A DNA stretch of 7,125 nt, taken from assembly GCA_018883485.1 (NCBI GenBank), contig VEQB01000115.1:1-7125 (forward strand), given 5' to 3'. Positions within the stretch are counted from its first letter, which is position 1. Every line of letters starts with the position of its first letter. This document shows, piece after piece, positions 1 through 5,653 of the stretch. This DNA is from Bacteroidota bacterium (lineage in GTDB: Bacteria; Bacteroidota; Bacteroidia; UKL13-3). Both the position numbers and the translations under genes were made by a program. Below the pieces are notes generated by a model, which was given only the letters and a program-made list of their open reading frames with translations, ran no database searches and was not told the DNA's origin.

Positions 1-2211
1 ATTCAATATATAGGCTATGCCCCCAAGACAATTTATAATATTGTAATTAACAGCGGTAATATTATAAATTTTAACATAGAACTTGATCCAGATTCAAAAG
101 CGCTAAATGAGGTTGTTGTTAAAAATAAAGCTTTCATAAAAAAATCGGAAACGCCGCTTTCTATTCAGAGTTTAACAGCCGAGGAAATTAAAAGTAACCC
201 TGGTGGTAATTTTGATATTTCTAGGGTTATACAAGCGCTTCCCGGTGTTGGTGGAAATACAGGTGGAGCTGCTTTTAGAAATGATATTATCATAAGAGGT
301 GGAGGTCCGAATGAGAATGTTTTTTATTTAGACGGAATAGAAATACCAGTTATCAATCACTTTGCAACACAAGGCAGCTCTGGTGGTCCACAAGGAATTT
401 TAAATGTAAGTTTCATTCAAGATGTAAGTTTAAGCTCAAGTAGTTTTGGCGCAAGAGTTGATAATCCGCTATCATCAGTTTTTAATTTTAAACAAAAAGA
501 TGGTAATGACCAACGTTTGCAAGGTAACTTTAGATTAAGCGCCTCAGAAGCTGCCTTAACTTTGGATGGTCCTCTTACAAAAAACACAACCTTTTTAGCT
601 TCGGCCAGAAGAAGTTATTTACAGTTTTTATTTACTGCATTAGATATTCCTATTAGACCCAATTATTGGGATTTTCAATACAAGACCACTACAAAGATTA
701 ATGAAAAAACCACACTCACAACGCTAGGCGTAGGAGCCATTGATGTTTTTAGTTTTGAAGTACCTAAAGAATCAACACCAGAAAAAGAATATGCTTTGCG
801 TGGAAGCCCAAATGTTAATCAATGGAATTACACTATTGGTGGTATTCTTAAAAGAAGGATTGAAAATGGATACCTCAATTTTTCATTAAGCAGAAATATG
901 TTCGACAACCAACTTGATAGATGGGAAGATGGCAAAGAAAATGATGAAAACTTTAGAGCTTTAAAAGTGCGCTCTCAAGAAATTGAAAATAAAATGCGCT
1001 TAGAAGTAAATAAGTTTAAAGGTAAATGGAAGTATGCCTATGGAGGTATGCTACAATATGTTAAATACAATAACGCTACATTCAGCAAAATATCTAATGG
1101 TACTTTTGATACTTCCGGTAATCAATTGAGTCCAGCTATTTTTATTGATTTTAACTCTGATATTTCTTTTTTCAAAGGTGGCTTATTTGCCGAAACCTCT
1201 ACTCGTTTTTTAAATGATAGATTAGGACTAACCTTTGGCATTAGAACAGATATGAATACTTTTACAACAGATGGTTTAAAACCATGGGAAACCCTCTCAC
1301 CTAGAGCGTCTGCTTCTTATGCAATTACCGACAAATGGAATATAAATGCTACCGTTGGCAGGTATTACAAGATTCCAATTTATCCAATTTTAGGATATAG
1401 AGATTCTAATAATACTTTGGTTAACCAAGACAATAAATATACGTATTGCGATCATATAGTTTTTGGGGTAGAATACTTGCCAACTAGCACCACGCGCATT
1501 ACGGTAGAAGGATTTCATAAGCGCTATGGAAATTATCCTGTTTCCTTATTCTCGGGAATTTCATTGGCTAACCAAGGTGCAGATTTTGGAATATTGGGGA
1601 ATGAGCCAACTTTAACTATTGGTGAAGGAAGAACTTATGGCTTTGAAGTATTCTTTCAGCAAAAATTAACCAAGCGCATTTTCGCAACCTTTTCTTACAC
1701 CTGGTTTGTAAGCGAGTTTAGTGGCAGAGATGGTAAACTAATTGCTTCTGCTTGGGACAATAGAAACTTAATATCTTCAATCTTAGGTTATAAATTTAAT
1801 AAAGGTTGGGAGATTGGATTAAAGTATAGATATGCAGGTGGCTCACCTTATACTCCTTTTGATTTAAATGCTTCTAGGGCCAATTATTTGAGTTCTGGAA
1901 ATGGTGTATTGGACTTTACCCAACTAAATACTTTAAGGTTACAATCTTTTAGTCAGGTTGATTTTAGAATAGATAAGAAATACAATTTTAAACGTGTTAC
2001 CCTAGACTTATTTATAGATATTCAGAATCTATTTCAAACAGCACAGCAAGCCTATCCTTCTTATGCTTTTGAGCGTAATGCCGATAATACAGGTTGGGCT
2101 ACAAATAATGGGCAACCCATTCAGTCTAATGGTTCGAACGCTCTACCTCTAATTTTGAATAATACAAACACAACCTTTTTACCTACATTCGGTTTTATTT
2201 TGGAATTTTAG
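1..2211 (+). CDS. TonB-dependent outer-membrane receptor, 5' end outside window
   Basis: The frame is open from base 1 to the TAG at 2209-2211, giving 736 residues of a ligand-gated outer-membrane channel energised by TonB-ExbBD. Visible residues 1-30 look like the end of a carboxypeptidase-regulatory-like domain. L-N-E-V-V-V at 35-40 resembles the TonB box found at this place in Bacteroidota receptors. The plug follows at about 45-165, with IQALPGV at 77-83, RGGGPNENVFYLDGIEIP at 99-116 and a Gly-rich loop. From about 170 the sequence is an alternating beta-barrel (DGPLTKNTTF, LSPRAS, NATVGRYYKIP, YRYAGGSPYTP), ending in Phe as outer-membrane proteins usually do. The signal peptide and true start are upstream. 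A TTG at 517 lies inside the plug/barrel region and is not the start. The substrate cannot be read from sequence. No SusD partner is seen downstream, and crtI follows after 6 bases. The family call is secure. Confidence 0.95.
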   Translation: MQYIGYAPKTIYNIVINSGNIINFNIELDPDSKALNEVVVKNKAFIKKSETPLSIQSLTAEEIKSNPGGNFDISRVIQALPGVGGNTGGAAFRNDIIIRGGGPNENVFYLDGIEIPVINHFATQGSSGGPQGILNVSFIQDVSLSSSSFGARVDNPLSSVFNFKQKDGNDQRLQGNFRLSASEAALTLDGPLTKNTTFLASARRSYLQFLFTALDIPIRPNYWDFQYKTTTKINEKTTLTTLGVGAIDVFSFEVPKESTPEKEYALRGSPNVNQWNYTIGGILKRRIENGYLNFSLSRNMFDNQLDRWEDGKENDENFRALKVRSQEIENKMRLEVNKFKGKWKYAYGGMLQYVKYNNATFSKISNGTFDTSGNQLSPAIFIDFNSDISFFKGGLFAETSTRFLNDRLGLTFGIRTDMNTFTTDGLKPWETLSPRASASYAITDKWNINATVGRYYKIPIYPILGYRDSNNTLVNQDNKYTYCDHIVFGVEYLPTSTTRITVEGFHKRYGNYPVSLFSGISLANQGADFGILGNEPTLTIGEGRTYGFEVFFQQKLTKRIFATFSYTWFVSEFSGRDGKLIASAWDNRNLISSILGYKFNKGWEIGLKYRYAGGSPYTPFDLNASRANYLSSGNGVLDFTQLNTLRLQSFSQVDFRIDKKYNFKRVTLDLFIDIQNLFQTAQQAYPSYAFERNADNTGWATNNGQPIQSNGSNALPLILNNTNTTFLPTFGFILEF

Positions 2212-2217
2212 TATCTC

Positions 2218-3705
2218 ATGAAAAAGTTGAAAGTAATTGTAATAGGCAGTGGTGTAGCAGGTTTATCTAGTGCTTCATACCTTGCTAAGAATGGATTTGA
2301 AGTATCCCTTTTAGAAAAAAATGAAACCCCAGGAGGAAGGGCTAGACAATTTTCTGCCGAGGGATTCACCTTTGATATGGGCCCGAGTTGGTATTGGATG
2401 CCAGATGTTTTTGAAAAGTTTTACAATGATTTTGGGTTTACCACTTCTGATTTTTATGAACTTAAGCGGCTTGAACCAAGCTATCGAATTATTAATAAAA
2501 ACGCAGAGGCAGTAGACATACCAGCCAACATGCAAGACTTGGAAGCCTTGTTTGAAAAGCTAGAGCCAGGCAGTGCCCCAAAACTTCAGAAATTTCTTAA
2601 AGAAGCGGCCTATAAATATGAAGTAGGCATAAATGATTTAGTTTATAAACCCAGTCTTAGTCTCTTAGAATTTGCTGATACACGACTACTCCAAGGTCTG
2701 TTAAAAATGGATGTGCTAACAAGCATGCGATCCCATGTGAAGAAAACAGTTAAACATGTTTTTTTACAAGAGCTTTTAGAGTTTCCTGTGCTCTTCTTAG
2801 GGGCGCTGCCTCAAAATACACCAGCCTTATATAGCCTAATGAATTATGCAGACATGCAATTGGGTACTTGGTACCCCATGGGTGGAATGTATAAGTTTAT
2901 AGAAGCTTTTATGAAAGTTGCACACTCCCAAGGTGTGAAAACAGTATTACACCAAGATGTGATTGGTTTTACGTATAACCAAAGAAAGATTAGTGGTGTT
3001 AAAACCAGCAATAATTATTATGAAGCAGATATTGTGGTAGCGGCAGGAGATTACCACCATTTAGAGCAGAAGGTGCTTGAACCTTCTTATAGAATGTATT
3101 CTGAAAGCTATTGGGATAAAAGAAAAATGGCTCCTTCCTGCTTACTTTATTATATTGGCGTAAACAAGCGTTTAAAAGGCTTATTGCACCATAATCTATA
3201 TTTTGATACCGACTTTAACCTCCATTCTAAAGAGATTTATACCACCCCAAAGTGGCCAGAGAAGCCTTTGTTTTATGTTTCTGCGCCATCTGTTACAGAT
3301 GCCAGTGTGGCCCCAGATGGAATGGAAAACATATTTCTATTAATACCTATTGCGCCAGGCTTGGAAGGTGATACAGAAGCTATACGCGAATCTTATTTAA
3401 ATATGGTTCTAAAAAGAATAGAAAGCCAAACGGGAGAGCATATTTCGGGCAATATTCAATATCTTAAGACATTTTCTGTGAGCGATTTTAAATCGGATTA
3501 TTATGCTTTTAAAGGGAATGCCTATGGTTTGGCAAACACCTTAGATCAAACGGCAATCCTTAAACCAAGGTTGAAAAGTAAAAAATTAGATAACCTATAT
3601 TTCGCAGGCCAGTTAACCGTTCCTGGCCCAGGGGTGCCGCCAAGTATTATCAGTGGAAAGGTTGCAGCCAATCAAATAGTGAAAGATTTTGGGGTTAAAT
3701 CCTAA
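2218..3705 (+). CDS. crtI: phytoene desaturase (CrtI type, FAD-dependent)
   Basis: This 495-residue flavoprotein of the CrtI/amine-oxidase-like family probably introduces the double bonds that turn colourless phytoene into lycopene at the cytoplasmic membrane. An N-terminal Rossmann FAD site is visible: GSGVAG at 10-15, acidic E33 at the end of the second strand, and PGGRAR at 38-43. The C-terminal FAD-binding signature is LYFAGQLTVPGPGVPPS at 460-476, followed by a helix. The length is normal for CrtI. The ATG lies only 6 bases after the receptor stop and has no Shine-Dalgarno sequence, which is usual in Bacteroidota. No promoter is apparent directly upstream, so it is probably transcribed with the receptor gene or from a promoter inside it. 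The nearby crtB and idi support the carotenoid role. The number of desaturation steps (neurosporene or lycopene), or a C30 substrate, cannot be settled from sequence. Confidence 0.93.
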   Translation: MKKLKVIVIGSGVAGLSSASYLAKNGFEVSLLEKNETPGGRARQFSAEGFTFDMGPSWYWMPDVFEKFYNDFGFTTSDFYELKRLEPSYRIINKNAEAVDIPANMQDLEALFEKLEPGSAPKLQKFLKEAAYKYEVGINDLVYKPSLSLLEFADTRLLQGLLKMDVLTSMRSHVKKTVKHVFLQELLEFPVLFLGALPQNTPALYSLMNYADMQLGTWYPMGGMYKFIEAFMKVAHSQGVKTVLHQDVIGFTYNQRKISGVKTSNNYYEADIVVAAGDYHHLEQKVLEPSYRMYSESYWDKRKMAPSCLLYYIGVNKRLKGLLHHNLYFDTDFNLHSKEIYTTPKWPEKPLFYVSAPSVTDASVAPDGMENIFLLIPIAPGLEGDTEAIRESYLNMVLKRIESQTGEHISGNIQYLKTFSVSDFKSDYYAFKGNAYGLANTLDQTAILKPRLKSKKLDNLYFAGQLTVPGPGVPPSIISGKVAANQIVKDFGVKS

Positions 3706-3756
3706 ATATTTTACATCTAATTAAAACAATTACCTACAGTTTTGCTTTATAATTTT

Positions 3757-3775
3757 TACTTTTACCCAAAATAGT
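3757..3775 (+). promoter_or_regulatory. probable promoter -7 element and start region for crtB
   Basis: In the 79-base gap between crtI and crtB, TACTTTTA at 3757-3764 matches the Bacteroidota -7 consensus TAnnTTTG except for the last base. After CCC comes AAAATAGT at 3768-3775, nine bases before the crtB ATG. The same octamer stands at the same distance behind a -7-like element before the peptidase gene at 5654. No convincing -33 TTTG is present at the usual spacing. TTTG at 3741-3744 is too close, and TTACC at 3730-3734 is only a weak parallel with the other promoter. Transcription would start near 3768-3772, leaving a very short leader. Confidence 0.45.
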
Positions 3776-3784
3776 AAATAACCT

Positions 3785-4621
3785 ATGAAGGCCCTTTTTG
3801 ATAATATTTCCATTAAAAGTAGCAAGCTTGTAACACAGAATTACAGCACCTCTTTTTCTATGGGAATAAGGTTCTTAGCCACCAGGTTTAGAAATCCAAT
3901 ATATGCCGTTTATGGTTTTGTTAGGTTAGCAGATGAGATTGTAGATTCATTTCACGGTTTTCCTAAGCGCCAAATGCTTGCAGAGTTGAAAGAGGAAACT
4001 TATAAAGCTATAGAGCGCGGTATTAGCACTAATCCAATTTTAAACAGCTTCCAACAGGTTGTAAATTACTACCAGATAGACCATTCTTCCATTGACACTT
4101 TTCTAAAAAGTATGGAAATGGACCTTTATAATCATGATTACGATCAAAAAGGTTACGAAGAATATATACTTGGTTCTGCCGAAGTTGTAGGTTTAATGTG
4201 TCTTCGCATATTTACCGAGGGGAATAACGAGAGATACGAAGAGCTTAAGCCCTATGCCATGAAATTGGGTTCTGCTTTTCAGAAAATAAATTTCTTAAGA
4301 GATTTTAAAGCAGATAAAGACGGTTTAGGGCGCATGTATTTTCCGCAATTATTAGAAAGTGATTTTGATGAGGCAACTAAGCAAGAAATAGAATTAGACA
4401 TTCTTAAAGACTTCGAGCTAGGATTTACGGGGATTAAAAAGCTTCCAAAAGACGCTAGGTTTGGGGTATATGTTGCTTATATCTATTATTCTAGATTACT
4501 GAGCAAAATAAGAGAATTGCCGGCCTCCCAAATTATGCAGGAGCGTGTAAGAATTAGCGACAATCAGAAGGTTGTACTTTTCTTTGGTTCTTATATTAGA
4601 CATAGCTTCAACTTACTTTAG
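3785..4621 (+). CDS. crtB: phytoene synthase
   Basis: This 278-residue trans-isoprenyl diphosphate head-to-head synthase (squalene/phytoene synthase family) joins two GGPP molecules into 15-cis-phytoene, the committed step of C40 carotenoid synthesis. Both Mg-diphosphate-binding Asp motifs are present: D50-E-I-V-D54 within RLADEIVD, and D173-FKA-D177 within NFLRDFKADKDG, followed by GRMYFP at 182-187. YSTSFS at 20-25 and the MEMDL segment at 110-114 also fit the family. The length is slightly short but normal. The ATG has no Shine-Dalgarno sequence; the upstream bases are A-rich. A 12-base gap separates it from the 159-residue gene, which is in the same reading frame, so only the TAG at 4619-4621 keeps the two apart. 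A C30 dehydrosqualene synthase is the main alternative, less likely beside a CrtI-type desaturase. Confidence 0.94.
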   Translation: MKALFDNISIKSSKLVTQNYSTSFSMGIRFLATRFRNPIYAVYGFVRLADEIVDSFHGFPKRQMLAELKEETYKAIERGISTNPILNSFQQVVNYYQIDHSSIDTFLKSMEMDLYNHDYDQKGYEEYILGSAEVVGLMCLRIFTEGNNERYEELKPYAMKLGSAFQKINFLRDFKADKDGLGRMYFPQLLESDFDEATKQEIELDILKDFELGFTGIKKLPKDARFGVYVAYIYYSRLLSKIRELPASQIMQERVRISDNQKVVLFFGSYIRHSFNLL

Positions 4622-4644
4622 AAAATATCGGCTATGTTTTTTTT
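4598..4644 (+). promoter_or_regulatory. stem-loop over crtB stop and next start codon, followed by T tract
   Basis: ACATAGC at 4600-4606 pairs perfectly with GCTATGT at 4631-4637. A G-T and an A-T pair extend the stem to 4598/4639. The 24-base loop holds the crtB TAG. The 3' arm contains the ATG at 4634-4636 of the next gene and runs directly into a T8 tract (4637-4644). Its form suggests either a weak intrinsic terminator/attenuator or a hairpin that hides the downstream start until ribosomes finishing crtB open it. The stem has only three G-C pairs and a long loop, so stability is doubtful. Confidence 0.3.
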
Positions 4645-5113
4645 GTTTTTTATGATCCTATTTCAACCTTCGTCTTTAGATATTTCTCAAATAAGAGATA
4701 AATACCATCTTGCCATTTATGATGAAAAAATAGCCAACGCCCTAGATGCTGAACTAAGAACTTTGGAAGGTGGTGAATCAATTTTTCAAGGATATCAAGG
4801 GGCGGTAAAAATGCTATTGGCTAAATTTGCATTTATGCCCAATACTAAATATGCCCTATTTACAAATGGTAAAGTGCTCTTGGAAAAGGCGGTATTCGCT
4901 AGTCCATCAGATTTAGAACTTAGGTATTTACGATTGAGTATTCAGCAAAACTCTCCTGCCTTCTTGGGCTATAAATCAGATATTGAAACAGATAAACAAT
5001 TGCTTTTACGTGGTGTTTCTGATCTTAAGGATTCCGAATTGAAAATATTAATTAAAAGTTATCTCATCAGCTCTTGCAATTTAACCGAGGCAGAAAGGCA
5101 ACTTTTAAAATGA
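4634..5113 (+). CDS. uncharacterised 159-residue protein between crtB and idi
   Basis: The function is unknown. From memory, similar small proteins occur in other Bacteroidota, some near carotenoid genes, but I could not run a search. Residues 1-10 (MFFLFFMILF) are very hydrophobic, like a short export or membrane-anchor segment, but lack the usual positive N-terminus. The rest is predicted mostly helical and resembles a small repeat-helix fold. Recognisable blocks are GYQGAVKMLLAKFAF at 53-67, a basic/aromatic linker, ELRYLRLSIQQNSPAFLGY at 95-113, and an acidic segment with D-x-E-x-D-K (116-121). No catalytic motif is evident. The start is either the ATG at 4634 or the in-frame ATG at 4652 (Met7) after the T-rich stretch; in-frame extension upstream meets the crtB stop. 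It lies 12 bases after crtB and overlaps idi by four bases, so it is surely co-translated with both. A scaffolding or accessory role in carotenoid synthesis is inference only. Confidence 0.8.
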   Translation: MFFLFFMILFQPSSLDISQIRDKYHLAIYDEKIANALDAELRTLEGGESIFQGYQGAVKMLLAKFAFMPNTKYALFTNGKVLLEKAVFASPSDLELRYLRLSIQQNSPAFLGYKSDIETDKQLLLRGVSDLKDSELKILIKSYLISSCNLTEAERQLLK

Positions 5114-5622
5114 GTAAAGAATTTGTAATTCTAGTTGATGAAAATGACAATGAATTGGGCACCATGGAGAAAATGGAAGCGCATGAAAAAGCCATTTTGC
5201 ATAGAGCTTTTTCAGTTTTGATATATAATACTGAAGGGGAATTATTACTTCAACAAAGAGCACATAATAAATACCATTCCGCTGGTTTATGGACCAATGC
5301 TTGTTGTTCGCATCCGCGAGCTGGAGAAACTACAGAGGAAGCTGCCCACAGAAGATTAATGGAAGAATTGGGTTTTGATTGCGATTTAAAATTAGTACAG
5401 TCGTTTATATACAAAGCCCCTTTTGACAATGGCTTAACCGAGCATGAGTTGGATCATATTTTTAAAGGTAATTTTAAAGGTGAAATAGTTCCAAATCCAG
5501 AGGAGGTTTCTGCAGTAAGATGGGTTGAACCAAACCTATTGCTCCAAGAAATTGAAAGGACGCCAGAGCAGTTTACGGTATGGTTTAAGATGATTTTGAC
5601 AAAAGTTACCATTACTGCCTAA
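5110..5622 (+). CDS. idi: isopentenyl-diphosphate delta-isomerase, type 1 (Nudix fold)
   Basis: The 170-residue cytosolic, metal-dependent enzyme interconverts IPP and DMAPP, supplying the allylic primer for GGPP and so for phytoene. By alignment from memory with the E. coli enzyme, catalytic Cys is C66 in TNACCSHP. Metal ligands correspond to H25, H31, H68, E111 and E113, the last two in LTEHELDH. The catalytic Glu is E113. A degenerate Nudix box spans G72 to G88, with RRLMEELG at its end. The chosen start is the ATG at 5110, which overlaps the preceding stop as ATGA. AAAGG at 5094-5098 may serve as a ribosome-binding site. A TTG at 5074 in the same frame would add 12 residues, but these lie inside the upstream gene and do not resemble Idi. 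Flavobacteria can make both IPP and DMAPP through either route, so Idi here suggests flux support for carotenoid synthesis or use of the mevalonate pathway. Confidence 0.95.
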   Translation: MSKEFVILVDENDNELGTMEKMEAHEKAILHRAFSVLIYNTEGELLLQQRAHNKYHSAGLWTNACCSHPRAGETTEEAAHRRLMEELGFDCDLKLVQSFIYKAPFDNGLTEHELDHIFKGNFKGEIVPNPEEVSAVRWVEPNLLLQEIERTPEQFTVWFKMILTKVTITA

Positions 5623-5628
5623 GTTTTA

Positions 5629-5647
5629 TATCTTCGTCTAAAATAGT
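5629..5647 (+). promoter_or_regulatory. probable promoter -7 element and start region for the M1 peptidase gene
   Basis: TATCTTCG at 5629-5636 matches TAnnTTTG in all fixed positions but one. After TCT comes AAAATAGT at 5640-5647, six bases before the ATG at 5654. The arrangement (-7-like element, three bases, identical octamer) repeats the one upstream of crtB. A TTTG at 5595-5598 is too far (30 bases) to be a normal -33 box. TTACC at 5606-5610 is 18 bases upstream and parallels a TTACC before crtB. The element suggests the peptidase has its own promoter even though idi ends only 31 bases earlier. Confidence 0.45.
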
Positions 5648-5652
5648 TTAGA
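5637..5652 (+). repeat. short inverted repeat in the peptidase leader
   Basis: TCTAAA at 5637-5642 and TTTAGA at 5647-5652 are perfect inverted copies around a four-base ATAG loop, ending one base before the ATG. It could be a weak mRNA hairpin near the start codon or a small operator overlapping the transcription start. It is A/T-rich, only six pairs long and has no following T run, so it is not a convincing terminator for idi. Confidence 0.3.
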
Positions 5653-5653
5653 T

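Noticed and set aside
517..2211. A separate protein starting at TTG 517
   Set aside because: The same frame is open from base 1, with plug-domain motifs upstream. 517 is an internal codon of the receptor.
1..2211. SusC-type glycan receptor
   Set aside because: No SusD-like gene follows, and the visible length and barrel motifs fit the shorter general TonB receptors rather than the roughly 1000-residue SusC proteins.
2311..2535. Minus-strand open frame of 74 codons inside crtI, and a + strand frame at 2321-2515
   Set aside because: Both are out-of-frame shadows of crtI, which has clear FAD motifs across this stretch.
3723..3743. AAAAC...GTTTT inverted repeat after crtI as a terminator
   Set aside because: Only five pairs, four of them A-T, with an 11-base loop; too weak to call.
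3741..3764. TTTG at 3741 as the -33 box of the crtB promoter
   Set aside because: The spacing to TACTTTTA is only 12 bases, well short of about 19 expected for Bacteroidota promoters.
2218..4621. C30 pathway (CrtN/CrtM) instead of C40 (CrtI/CrtB)
   Set aside because: The CrtI-type C-terminal signature and the Bacteroidota context favour C40, though sequence alone does not fully exclude C30.
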